Assembly: GCA_964533785.1 (NCBI GenBank)
Contig: CAZHNG010000137.1
Span: 1-16,371, forward strand
Reading direction: 5' to 3'
Source: JANQRV01 sp964533785
GTDB lineage: Bacteria; Bacteroidota; Bacteroidia; Chitinophagales; Saprospiraceae
Length of the DNA stretch: 16,371 nt
In this document: positions 1 through 9,000 of the stretch, in pieces
How the letters are laid out: the number at the start of each line of letters is the position of its first letter
Position numbering within the stretch: position 1 is the stretch's first letter
The notes under the pieces: model-generated
Databases searched by the model: none
The model's input: the letters and a program-made list of their open reading frames with translations, nothing else
Told to the model about the DNA's origin: nothing
Program-made: the position numbers and the translations under genes

Positions 1-16
1 ATTAGTTGGAATTTTA

Positions 17-51
17 AGTCTAGCTTCTAGAGTCTAACGTCAAAAGTCTAA
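17..51 (+). repeat. Degenerate 7-bp phased array, copy 1
   Basis: Five consecutive 7-mers read AGTCTAG, CTTCTAG, AGTCTAA, CGTCAAA, AGTCTAA, all fitting xRTCTRR loosely. The array lies upstream of the gene starting at 112. The units are more diverged than those of the copies near 3.7 kb and 5.8 kb, so membership of the same family rests on the shared period and the TCT core. Confidence 0.5.
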
Positions 52-111
52 TTAAGATATCAAAGTAGAAATAACTACATTGCCCGTTTTATAGCCCGAG
101 ATAATGAAGAT

Positions 112-1869
112 ATGAAAATCATAAAGCGTACCAGAGCCCAGGAATCAAGAGCTGCCATTGAACGTCTGTATATTGCAATGCGTCACCTCTTTATTCGTGG
201 TGGTTATAAGCCTTTTGGGCAATCCGGAGAAGCTATGATTGAAGCTTTCATGGTTCTGCAACCCGAAATTTATGGCTCTATGGCGGATACGGAGCGGGTA
301 GAGTTAGACGGATTGCACTATATTTTCCGAAGACTACCCAGAGGCATAGAAGAGTGTCGGCACATTAAATTAGTCTCGGAAGAAGGCTACCGCGATAGCC
401 ATTTCCTACCCATCGTTCCATTAAAAAGAAGAAGGAATAGCTATCGCATTGACAAAGAACAGATGTACATTGAAATGACGAGGGGAAGGAGCGATATTTA
501 TGATATTCTGACCCATTTGACTTTCATGTATATCGAGTCGGAAAAAATCAAGCGAAACGCCTTAGATGGTAAAGGTAACTACCGTCATGAATGGGTTAAA
601 TTATCTTCAATAGTTGGTCCGGAAGCTGCCGATGAAAATTTTGATCGCGATGTTGCCTGCACTTACCTTAGCGCATTATTGGGTCGTACTTACCAGGAGA
701 CCGTCCAATCAAGTCAGCTATTCGAACAAACCCAAGAGCTAAATAATCTTTTTCACATTGTTTATTGGTTAGGTCGATTAGCGTTAGAAGAACAAAATAA
801 GGGTTTAGACCGGGAGATCACCTTCTCCAATGCCCTGCGGGAAAAAGTAGGGCATCATTACTACGGAGAGATGTGGGCCAACAACATCAAAGCTTTTCTC
901 AGGGAAAAATCGATGCTGGGGAGGCCAATTCACATTATCAGTGCTAATCTTCACAGCATAATGAATACGATCTATGCTCCCAAGGCATTGGAAAAAGAAG
1001 CCAAAGGTAAAAATATTGAGCAACTGGCCACCTTACTGAGCCGGTCGACGAATACCGGGCTCAGAAAAAAAGTAAGAGCTTTCGCACTAGCAAACGGCAT
1101 GTATGAAGTTCAGGACCATAGCGGCATGAACATTCATGTGCAAGTAATCGATACCAAAGAATTGAACTGCCGGTTTTTGTCTTCGGAAATTGCTTTTGAC
1201 GAAGCCTTTGTTCAGCAAAATCAACCGATAATACTCGTTCTGGATTACGCTTTCGGCGAACAAGCTTTCGAAGTTATGGATGAGCTGCTGAAGCCTTTCG
1301 AAGCAGGCAAACAACGCATTCCGCTCGTAGTAGAATCTATTTCCATCATGGGCAAAGCCGGTATTCTGGGAGGTAAAAAAGGCGATATTATGATTCCTGA
1401 TGCCCACGTTTTTGAAGGCAGTGCTGATAACTATCCGTTTGAAAATGAGTTATGCTGTGCCGACTTTGAAGATACGGATCTTGATGTATTGGATAAGCGC
1501 CCGATGATAACGGTACTTGGGACTTCCTTACAAAATAAAGACGTACTGCGGTATTTCAATCGTTCTTCCTGGAGGGCCATTGGTTTGGAAATGGAAGGAG
1601 CACATTATCAAAAGGCTATTCAGAGCGCAGCCAGGATCAGGAAAAGCATAAGTGAAAATGTGAAGTTGAGATACGCCTATTATGCATCGGATAACCCGTT
1701 GATTTCTGGTCAAACCCTTGCTTCCGGAGGATTGGGCGTAGAAGGGGTCAAGCCCACTTATCTCATCACCAAGAAAATTCTCAACCGAATATTTAGCGAT
1801 CATACTCCCGGATCAGACAAGGTTTTATCGGAAAAAGGCTCTTCTGATGAGGTATCTGAAAAGCAATAA
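112..1869 (+). CDS. Conserved Bacteroidota protein with nucleosidase-like C-terminal half
   Basis: This 585-residue soluble protein has no signal peptide or membrane segment. I recognise it as a conserved Bacteroidota protein, probably the family now called DUF6909, without an assigned role. The C-terminal half carries motifs like those of AMP nucleosidase and the purine nucleoside phosphorylase superfamily: a GKKGDI element at residues 421-426, EMEG at 493-496 (compare the EME substrate-binding motif), and SDNPL at 526-530 (compare the SDKPL catalytic-aspartate segment of Amn). The N-terminal half, up to about residue 330, is mostly helical and unrecognised. The ATG at 112 is the first plausible start; the ATG at 103 is in another frame and stops at once. 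A nucleosidase-like fold is inferred; the substrate is unknown. The next gene on the same strand begins 92 bp downstream. Confidence 0.8.
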   Translation: MKIIKRTRAQESRAAIERLYIAMRHLFIRGGYKPFGQSGEAMIEAFMVLQPEIYGSMADTERVELDGLHYIFRRLPRGIEECRHIKLVSEEGYRDSHFLPIVPLKRRRNSYRIDKEQMYIEMTRGRSDIYDILTHLTFMYIESEKIKRNALDGKGNYRHEWVKLSSIVGPEAADENFDRDVACTYLSALLGRTYQETVQSSQLFEQTQELNNLFHIVYWLGRLALEEQNKGLDREITFSNALREKVGHHYYGEMWANNIKAFLREKSMLGRPIHIISANLHSIMNTIYAPKALEKEAKGKNIEQLATLLSRSTNTGLRKKVRAFALANGMYEVQDHSGMNIHVQVIDTKELNCRFLSSEIAFDEAFVQQNQPIILVLDYAFGEQAFEVMDELLKPFEAGKQRIPLVVESISIMGKAGILGGKKGDIMIPDAHVFEGSADNYPFENELCCADFEDTDLDVLDKRPMITVLGTSLQNKDVLRYFNRSSWRAIGLEMEGAHYQKAIQSAARIRKSISENVKLRYAYYASDNPLISGQTLASGGLGVEGVKPTYLITKKILNRIFSDHTPGSDKVLSEKGSSDEVSEKQ

Positions 1870-1961
1870 GACCAACCACTCCCAACTGTCTTAACATTTT
1901 GAAAGTGGTATTCAACAGAATATGTGCTTAACTTTATTCTCGGCTTTTAAACCATTTCAAG

Positions 1962-3101
1962 ATGAAAAGAACTTTATTGCCATTGTTGGTTTCATTAAGT
2001 GTTTGTAACCTGTCTTTTGCCCAGATTACATTAACTGAAGAACATTTGCCTGAAATTGGAGATACCTTGAGCATCGCTATCGATGATATCCCTACGAATA
2101 TTACCCTCGGTAATTCAGGCCCCGATCAATCCTGGGAGTTTAGTAATTTGCAGGCTCCTTTTGCCGAGAATTATTCCGTAGAAAAAATCCAGGAGGCGAA
2201 TCCCGTTCATGAAAATTTCTACGATGCTGATCTTTTTATCCAGTTCAGAGAAAGTTTGCGTGGTTACTATAAACTGCAAGGAGATGCGTTGAGGTACTTG
2301 GGTACATCCGGAACAGATCCGTTGAATTTTGGAATCGATTTACCCGTTCGCCTTGAACCGGAAGGCTTGATCGAACGCAGAGTTCCTCTGGTATACGGTG
2401 ACAGATATTCATCTGAGGGCAGCGCTAATGTAGCCTTTGCCAGTGAAGATCTTCCACAGGCAATTTTAAATCAATTACCTATACGTCCTGACTCTTTTAG
2501 AATTCAATTGGAAATTGAAAGAATCTCAGAGATTGATGCCTGGGGTCAATTGTTGATCCCTACGGGCGGTCCGTATCCGGTGCTTCGCGAAAAGCGAATA
2601 GAAATCATTACGACCGTTTTGGAAGCAAAATTTGCTTTCCTGCCATGGCAGGATATTTCTGATTTACTTCCTCAGAACCCTGTGCTGGGTGAACGGGTCA
2701 TTACCAGCTTTTATTTCTTGAGCGATCAAGCCAAAGAACCTATTGCCGTTATTCGTACGAATGAAGAAGAAACAGAGATCATCAGCGCTGAATTTAAAGG
2801 CGGTGAGGTGCTGACCCAGATCAATAATGTAAAAGGCCTCCGGCCGGGCGTTTTTGCTTTTCCTAACCCGGCTATCATTAATGCGAGGTTTAAATTTGTC
2901 AACCTGCCTCCTGATTATTACCACCTGAAGATCTTCAACATGTTGGGGAATGAAATATGGAAACAAAAATATTTCATTAATGGGGATGCCACCGAAAAAG
3001 TCGATATTACCCATTTACGGAAAGGAGCCTATTTCTACAGCCTCGTGGATAGTAAAGGCAAAACCTTGAGCACAAAAAGGCTGATCGTACTACGACCTTA
3101 A
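1962..3101 (+). CDS. Secreted protein with T9SS type A C-terminal sorting domain
   Basis: The 379-residue product starts with a Sec signal peptide: basic MKRT, a hydrophobic stretch of about 14 residues, and probable cleavage after SFA before QITL, near residue 21. Residues about 297-379 form a typical type IX sorting domain. It opens with FPNP, continues with the KIFNMLGNEIW strand and ends with a GAYFY...K.L..KRLIVLRP pattern. The protein is therefore expected to cross the outer membrane through the T9SS and be attached to the surface or released. The central region, about 25-290, is beta-rich with no recognised catalytic domain, so its function is unknown. It converges with the RDD gene, leaving only 11 bp between stop codons and no clear terminator hairpin. 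Confidence 0.85.
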   Translation: MKRTLLPLLVSLSVCNLSFAQITLTEEHLPEIGDTLSIAIDDIPTNITLGNSGPDQSWEFSNLQAPFAENYSVEKIQEANPVHENFYDADLFIQFRESLRGYYKLQGDALRYLGTSGTDPLNFGIDLPVRLEPEGLIERRVPLVYGDRYSSEGSANVAFASEDLPQAILNQLPIRPDSFRIQLEIERISEIDAWGQLLIPTGGPYPVLREKRIEIITTVLEAKFAFLPWQDISDLLPQNPVLGERVITSFYFLSDQAKEPIAVIRTNEEETEIISAEFKGGEVLTQINNVKGLRPGVFAFPNPAIINARFKFVNLPPDYYHLKIFNMLGNEIWKQKYFINGDATEKVDITHLRKGAYFYSLVDSKGKTLSTKRLIVLRP

Positions 3102-3112
3102 ATTTTGAGACA

Positions 3113-3634
3113 TCAACGCTGAACAACCAACGTGCCCGCCATGATATCGTGTAAAGCCTGGCGACGTTCGGTGAAAGCGGCCATTATGTAACCCACGAGA
3201 AGGATAAGCCCGGAAATGATCTTTCCAAAGTAACGGCCGGTTGCTCTTCCAAAACTTATCGGGTCGCCATTGGTATCGGTGACTTTTATTTGTACGGCCA
3301 TTTTTCCCAGGGTCGCCTGGTTGTTGGAAGATTCCATTAAAGCATAATACAACCATTGCATAATTATTGCGGAACTCATGTACCCAAAATACATCATCCA
3401 AAAAGAGGAAGAGACTTGGCCGTCATCCGTAATGGCAGATTCTACCATTGCTTCGGAGTTAAACAATATTGACCCGAAGAATACGCTACCAATTAACAAA
3501 TTGGCTACGTAAAGGATAATACCGTCTATGAGCAGAGCCGCAAATCGTACCCAAAAATTGGCGTACCCTTTGATCTTAGCGGTGGATTCCCAGATGCCTT
3601 CTTCAAGGGGTTGATTAGAACTATAGTTTTCCAT
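3113..3634 (-). CDS. RDD family membrane protein
   Basis: The 173-residue product shows the family hallmarks: R30 and D37 in the first membrane segment (FWVRFAALLIDGIIL) and D163 in the C-terminal LHDIMAGT motif. Hydrophobic segments lie at about 26-53, 78-98 and 136-154, and the LGKMAVQIKV loop between the second and third segments is typical. RDD proteins are small inner-membrane proteins, some linked to ion or proton transport, but this one's role is unknown. The frame stays open upstream to 3775, but that extension is translated 7-mer repeat DNA (SGIWHLA repeated). I therefore chose the ATG at 3634 (MENYSSN). Confidence 0.85.
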   Translation of the reverse strand: MENYSSNQPLEEGIWESTAKIKGYANFWVRFAALLIDGIILYVANLLIGSVFFGSILFNSEAMVESAITDDGQVSSSFWMMYFGYMSSAIIMQWLYYALMESSNNQATLGKMAVQIKVTDTNGDPISFGRATGRYFGKIISGLILLVGYIMAAFTERRQALHDIMAGTLVVQR

Positions 3635-3663
3635 GTTGATTTTGGTTGTTGTAAGTTTGTTTA

Positions 3664-3781
3664 TTTTAGATGCCAGATGCCAGATGCCAGATGCCAGATG
3701 CCAGATGCCGGACATTGTATTTTTCAAACCTTTGTCTGTTTTTCTTTCTGGTATCTCAAATCTGGCATCCGGCATCTAAAA
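3664..3781. repeat. Inverted pair of 7-bp arrays (MITE-like, 118 bp)
   Basis: The left arm has TTAGATG, then CCAGATG five times, then a degenerate unit (3666-3714). The right arm is in opposite orientation: TTTCTGG, TATCTCA, AATCTGG, CATCCGG, CATCTAA (3745-3779). The outer ends are an 11-bp perfect inverted repeat, TTTTAGATGCC at 3664-3674 and GGCATCTAAAA at 3771-3781. The element sits between the divergent RDD and pyrC-like genes and could fold into a long imperfect hairpin. It carries no coding content of its own. Confidence 0.8.
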
Positions 3782-3818
3782 AGTAAAGATAATTGATACC
3801 GCTTATTAAGTCAATTTT

Positions 3819-3848
3819 TTTGTCTTTTTGATCTTCCGGTTATTTTTG
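3819..3848 (+). promoter_or_regulatory. Bacteroidota-type promoter for the pyrC-like gene
   Basis: TTTG at 3819-3822 and TATTTTTG at 3841-3848 match the -33/-7 consensus (TTTG, then TAnnTTTG) of the Bacteroidota primary sigma factor, with an 18-nt spacer. The start codon lies 17 nt further on, giving a very short leader. Confidence 0.55.
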
Positions 3849-3865
3849 CTGAAATATTTTATTGC

Positions 3866-5137
3866 ATGAATTATTTGCTCAAACAAACGACTATTCTTGA
3901 TCAAAATTCTCCCCATCACCAGGAAAAGGTAGATATACTCATAGCGGACGGAAAGGTGAAAAAAATTTCGGGAACAATAGATGGATCCGCTGATCATATT
4001 TTGGAATTAGCAGGGGCCTATGTCTCGGTAGGGTGGATGGACGTTGGGGTACAGGCTTGTGATCCAGGATTTGAACAGCGGGAAGACCTATACAGCCTGG
4101 CCAAAGCAGCAGCGGCAGGAGGGTTTACCGCACTGGCTATTTATCCGAATACGGAACCGGTGATCCATTCCAAATCGGAAGTGCTGTACATTAAAAACAG
4201 GGCCAATGAACTATTGGTCGATGTTTTTCCGATCGGAGCTATTTCAAGGGCTTGTGAGGGGGGGGATATCACGGAAATGTACGATATGCATGAGACGGGA
4301 GCTATTGCCTTTTCCGATGGAGAGCGGTCAGTACAAAATGGCGGATTAATGATGAGGGCGCTGCAATACGTCAAGGCTTTTGACAGTCTCATCATCAATC
4401 ATCCATACAATAGCTCAATTGCTAAGGAAGGTCAGATGCACGAAGGCACGGTAAGCACTATGCTTGGGATGAAAGGCATTCCAAATGTCGCAGAAGAGAT
4501 GATGATACAGCGCGACCTGCAATTACTGGCATATACAGGGTCTAAACTTCACTTCTCTTGCATTTCCACTGCCGGCGGGGTAGCATTGATCAGGGAAGCA
4601 AAAAAAGAAGGGCTGGGCGTTTCAGCTTCCGTTGCGCTCAATAACCTGTTGTTCGACGACAGTGAATTGATGGACTTTAACACGCTCTTGAAAATGATGC
4701 CGCCGATTCGAAGTAAGGCCGATCAGGCAGCATTGAAGGAAGGCCTAAAAGAGGGCACGATTGACTTTATGGTTACGAACCACGTTCCTCATATTGACGA
4801 CGAAAAAAAGCTGGAGTTTCCTTATGCCGCTTTTGGGGCCGCTGGTTTACAAACGGCATTCAGCAACGCAATAGCCGCTACTAAAGGATTGTTTTCTTTG
4901 GAAGAACTGGTCAATCTCTGGACCATAGCCCCGAGAAAACGTTTACAATTGCCCATACCGGTGATCAAGGAAGGCGTACCCGCCAACTTAACGGTATTTG
5001 ATCCGGATAGATCCTGGACGGTTCAGTCCTCCAATCTTTTGTCAAGATCAAAAAATAATCCAATGATCGGTTCTTCTTTGCAAGGGAAAATATTGGCTAC
5101 TTTTAATAAAGGAATGACCTATTTAGGGCTTGAATAA
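3866..5137 (+). CDS. pyrC: Dihydroorotase-family protein lacking most metal ligands
   Basis: This 423-residue amidohydrolase-superfamily protein has the length and order of type I dihydroorotase, the third enzyme of de novo pyrimidine synthesis. Matched against the family motifs, the metal site is largely lost. The HxH of DxHxHxRxPG reads D59-V-G61-V-Q63-A-C65-D-P-G. The histidine of the HVSTA motif is C232 (CISTAGG). The aspartate of TDHAPH is N305 (TNHVPH). D151 (FSDGE) and H179 (NHPYN) remain. The frame is intact and otherwise well conserved, so this is not simple decay. From memory, similar ligand-poor homologues occur in other Bacteroidota next to DUF4199 genes. A non-catalytic partner role, like the pseudo-dihydroorotase (PyrC') that associates with aspartate carbamoyltransferase, is possible; an active pyrC would then lie elsewhere. 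Treat the symbol as family-level. Confidence 0.8.
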   Translation: MNYLLKQTTILDQNSPHHQEKVDILIADGKVKKISGTIDGSADHILELAGAYVSVGWMDVGVQACDPGFEQREDLYSLAKAAAAGGFTALAIYPNTEPVIHSKSEVLYIKNRANELLVDVFPIGAISRACEGGDITEMYDMHETGAIAFSDGERSVQNGGLMMRALQYVKAFDSLIINHPYNSSIAKEGQMHEGTVSTMLGMKGIPNVAEEMMIQRDLQLLAYTGSKLHFSCISTAGGVALIREAKKEGLGVSASVALNNLLFDDSELMDFNTLLKMMPPIRSKADQAALKEGLKEGTIDFMVTNHVPHIDDEKKLEFPYAAFGAAGLQTAFSNAIAATKGLFSLEELVNLWTIAPRKRLQLPIPVIKEGVPANLTVFDPDRSWTVQSSNLLSRSKNNPMIGSSLQGKILATFNKGMTYLGLE

Positions 5138-5245
5138 AATGAGGCTATTCCCGTATTTATGATGGCCAAGAAAACTCGATAGTATTTGGAGGATTTAGGA
5201 AATATTGCTAACCTTGATCATAATTTACAAAACAATTAACCAACC

Positions 5246-5806
5246 ATGAGTACATTAGATCAATCCATGGGCGAACAACCCAAAGTTTCTTACTCCCAAA
5301 TTGCTATAAACTACGGTTTATATGCCTCTTTGCTATTAATTGTGATCAGTTTGATCTTTAATTTAAGTGGATTTAGTGATCCGGTAAACCCTAATCCGGC
5401 AATAGCCTTTTTAGTTACTGCGCTTAATTGGGGAATTATTATCGGTGCAATGATAATAGCTACTAAAAAACACCGGGAAGAAGACCTGGGTGGTTTTATT
5501 ACCTTTGGACGTGCTTTTGGGCTTGCATTTTTAGTTGGGGTTGTCATTATGATTCTTACGACAATTTTCAATTACTTGTATTTCGAGGTCATCGATCCTT
5601 CCATGATGGAGGCTATTCAGGAAAATTTTGAAACACAAATCGAGGATACAGGAGCTGATGAAGATAATCCGGCCATTGGTTTTACCCGTGCTATCATGAG
5701 TCCAATAGGTTTGGCTGTCACTTCTGCTATAGGCGGCTTGTTTTCGGCTTTGATCCTGGGACTGATCTCTGCCGCTGTTAGTCAGAAAAAACGACAAACG
5801 ATGTAA
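5246..5806 (+). CDS. DUF4199 family membrane protein
   Basis: The 186-residue product has four probable membrane segments at about 20-40, 51-73, 88-112 and 153-177. The short KKHREEDLGGFITFGRAF segment between the second and third is characteristic of the Bacteroidota family DUF4199. The stretch at about 113-150 is acidic and predicted soluble. Function is unknown. It follows the dihydroorotase-like gene by 108 bp on the same strand, an arrangement I recall from other Bacteroidota, so co-transcription is plausible. The spacing would also allow a separate promoter. Confidence 0.8.
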   Translation: MSTLDQSMGEQPKVSYSQIAINYGLYASLLLIVISLIFNLSGFSDPVNPNPAIAFLVTALNWGIIIGAMIIATKKHREEDLGGFITFGRAFGLAFLVGVVIMILTTIFNYLYFEVIDPSMMEAIQENFETQIEDTGADEDNPAIGFTRAIMSPIGLAVTSAIGGLFSALILGLISAAVSQKKRQTM

Positions 5807-5816
5807 AGTGTGATAT

Positions 5817-5844
5817 TTAGATGCCAGATGCCAGATGCCAGATG
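5817..5844 (-). repeat. 7-bp phased array, copy 3
   Basis: TTAGATG followed by three perfect CCAGATG units, with a fourth degenerating to CTAGGCC. It begins 11 bp after the DUF4199 stop codon. The TTTAGATGCC edge is identical to the left edge of the array at 3664, which suggests a defined end rather than simple slippage. Confidence 0.75.
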
Positions 5845-6001
5845 CTAGGCCCTGACGCTATGTTCTGGATTAAGAGAATGTTAGGATGGTTCAGAGATGA
5901 ACGAAAAGTCCAATATTAAAGATCAAAATAAGTTTAAAAGCCGAAGCACTAGCTTAAATTGCTAGGTCGCATATTTTCGACTTTACATAAATTGAATTAG
6001 A

Positions 6002-9000
6002 ATGAAAAATATTAAAATTTTGCTTGCCGTAGCCACTCTAATGCTATGGTATAGCCCAGTTATTGATGCTCAGGATAAGAAGATGTATACCGGTATTGAT
6101 TCCTTGTATAAAGGGATGCAATGGAGGAATATTGGCCCGTACCGGGGCGGACGCAGTGTTGCTTCCTCCGGCGTTATTGGTGATCCCATGACGTATTACA
6201 TGGGAACCTGTGGCGGGGGCGTCTGGAAAACGGAAGATGCCGGTGTAAGTTGGAAGAATATTTCCGATGGTTATTTTAATACGGGGTCCGTTGGGGCCAT
6301 TGCCGTTGCGCCATCTGACAAAAATGTCATTTACGTGGGCATGGGAGAACACGCCATTAGAGGGGTAATGACTTCGCACGGTGATGGCGTTTATAAGTCG
6401 ATGGATGCGGGGAAAACCTGGCAGCATTTGGGCTTAAAAGATTCCAGGCATATCTCGGCGATTGAAGTGCACCCCGACAACCCGGATGTGGTGTACGTTG
6501 CCGTTCAGGGAGCGGCTTTCGGTGCAACGGAAGAGCGGGGTGTTTATAAATCTGAAGATGGCGGAAATTCCTGGCGAAAAGTATTGTACGTTGATGAAAA
6601 CAGTGGAGCCGCCGATTTGAGCATGGATGCAGGGAATCCAAGGGTACTTTACGCAACGATGTGGGATCACCGGCGGTATCCCTGGCTGGTAAAAAGCGGC
6701 GGCCCGGGTTCGGGTGTCTATAAGTCTACCGATGCAGGAGAAACCTGGAAGAAATTAACCAAGGGACTGCCTGCTGAAATGGGAAAGGCGGCAGTAGATG
6801 TATCACCTGCCAATCCGGATGTGCTTTATGCTAATATCGAAGCGGAAGGTGAAAAGGGAGGTGTCTATCGTTCTGATGATGCCGGGAATTCCTGGAAACA
6901 AACCAGTAAAGACCGGGTGACGATCGCCCGGGCGTGGTATTACATTGAAGTATTTGCGGATCCGGTAGATGAAAATACGGTCTATGTATTAAACGCTCCG
7001 ATGCTAAAATCAGTAGATGGCGGAAAGACCTTTGAAAGTATTCCTAATCCGCACGGCGATCAGCATCATATGTGGATCAACCCGGATAATCCGGAAAATA
7101 TCATTTTATCCAATGACGGCGGGGCTTGTGTTACTTTCAATGGTGGGAAAACCTGGTCTTCACAAGAAAACCAGCCTACGGCACAGTTTTACCGGGTCAT
7201 TACGGATAGCCGTTTTCCCTATCATATTTACGGCGGACAACAGGATAATTCCACGGTTTGCATCGCCAGTCGTGCGAATGGCGGCATCAGTTGGAAAGAC
7301 TGGTATGCTGTTTCTGGTTGTGAGAGTGCCTTCTTAGCCTTTGACCCGGATGACCCCCGAATGGTTTACGGGGGCTGTTACCAGGGCTATATCTCGGTTT
7401 ATGATCACAAAACGGATGAATCCAAAGATATTATGGCTTATCCGATCATTGGTTTGGGATGGACGCCGAAGGAAATGAAATACCGGTTCAATTGGAATGC
7501 ACCCATTGTAGCTTCTTCGCAGGATTTCAATACCATTTATCATGCAGGTAATAAGGTATTGAAAACAAGGGATGGAGGATTGAGCTGGCAAGAGATCAGT
7601 CCTGATCTTACTCAAAATGATATGGAAAAACAAATCGACGGGGGAGGGCCGTACACCAATGAAGGGGCCGGTGGTGAAGTATACGGTACTATTAGTTACC
7701 TGGAATGTTCTCCGCACGATGCCGGCGTCATTTGGTCCGGTAGTGATGATGGTTTGGTCTACATCACCAGAGATGGTGGTGGGGAATGGGAAAACGTAAC
7801 ACCGAAAGGAATTGGAGAGGCGCTGATCAATTCCATTGATGTTTCGCCGCACGATCCTGCAACCGCCTATGTGGTAGCCACCAGATATAAATTCAACGAC
7901 TTTACGCCGATGATCTTCCTTACCTCCAATTACGGGAAGAGCTGGACGAAGATTACCAACGGCATTGGGCCGGAAGACTTTGTTCGGGTCGTCAGGGAAG
8001 ACCTCAAGCAACCCGGATTGCTGTATGCCGGTACTGAAGCGGGTCTGTACATTTCCTTTAACAATGGAGGTGAATGGCATAAGTTTCAACTGAATTTACC
8101 AACTTGCCCCATCACGGATCTTACTTTCCAGGATAATGATCTGATCGTCGCCACGATGGGCCGCGCTTTTTGGGTGCTGGATGACCTGGGGCCGCTACAG
8201 CAAAGCGCCGGTGAATTAGGCGAAGACCTGCAAGTGTTTGATCCCAGAACGGCATACCGGGTAATGTTTGGTTCCGGCAGAAGAGGGCTGGCGGGGAAAA
8301 ATCCGCCGGCGGGGGTAATTGTCGATTATTATTTACCGGAAGGGCTGGATTCTACAGAACTATCCCTTTCCATTAAAGATGATCAAGGCAATGTAATCCG
8401 CAGCTTTTCCAGCGAAAAAGATAAAGATTACGTGAAATACGATGGTGGCCCTGCCCCGGAAAAAACGCTGGATAAGAAACACGGTGTGAATCGGTTTGTG
8501 TGGGATATGCGTGGTAAAAGCGTTCCCGGCATTGAAAAGGTATTCATCTACGGAGGTTACAGCGGCGGATTGGTAGCTCCGGGCACCTATACTCTGGAAT
8601 TCAAGCAGGGCGACCAGGTGTTGACGACTACCTGTGAGATCAAACCGGACCCCAGGATTGATGCGGCCCCCGAAGATTATGCCGCACAACAGGAAATGCT
8701 CCAAAAACTAAGCAACAAAGCTATCGAAGTCCACGAGTCTGTTAACGAAATGCGCGAATACAAAAAACAACTGGAAGCTTTATTAGCACCATTGGAAGAA
8801 AAAGTACAAGCTGCCGAAGTGGTAGAAAAAGGAGAAGGCATCATCGAGAAGATCGACACCTGGGAAGACGGGCTTATTCAGAAAAAGCAAAAGACCTTCC
8901 AGGATGTTATTAACTTCCCCAACCGTCTGAGCAGCGAAATATTGAACCTGATCAACCGGATCGATGGTCATTATCCCAAGTTGACGGAAGGTGCCAAAAC

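Noticed and set aside
1875..1909. Terminator between the first two genes
   Set aside because: ACCACT/AGTGGT gives only a 6-bp stem with a 23-nt loop and no T-run, too weak to call.
3669..3710. CRISPR array
   Set aside because: The units are contiguous 7-mers without unique spacers of 25-40 nt, and no cas genes are present.
3635..3775. N-terminal extension of the RDD gene (start at 3775)
   Set aside because: The added residues are translated 7-bp repeat DNA (SGIWHLA repeated); the ATG at 3634 gives the family's normal length.
3611..3796. 61-codon plus-strand ORF containing QMPDAR repeats
   Set aside because: It is the opposite-strand reading of the same 7-bp arrays, with no independent coding support.
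5949..5965. CTAGC-TTAAATT-GCTAG inverted repeat upstream of the BNR gene as an operator
   Set aside because: A single 5-bp arm pair can occur by chance, and no regulator or second site supports it.
7334..8089. 251-codon minus-strand frame inside the BNR gene
   Set aside because: It is antisense to a clearly conserved Asp-box region, and its translation shows no domain.
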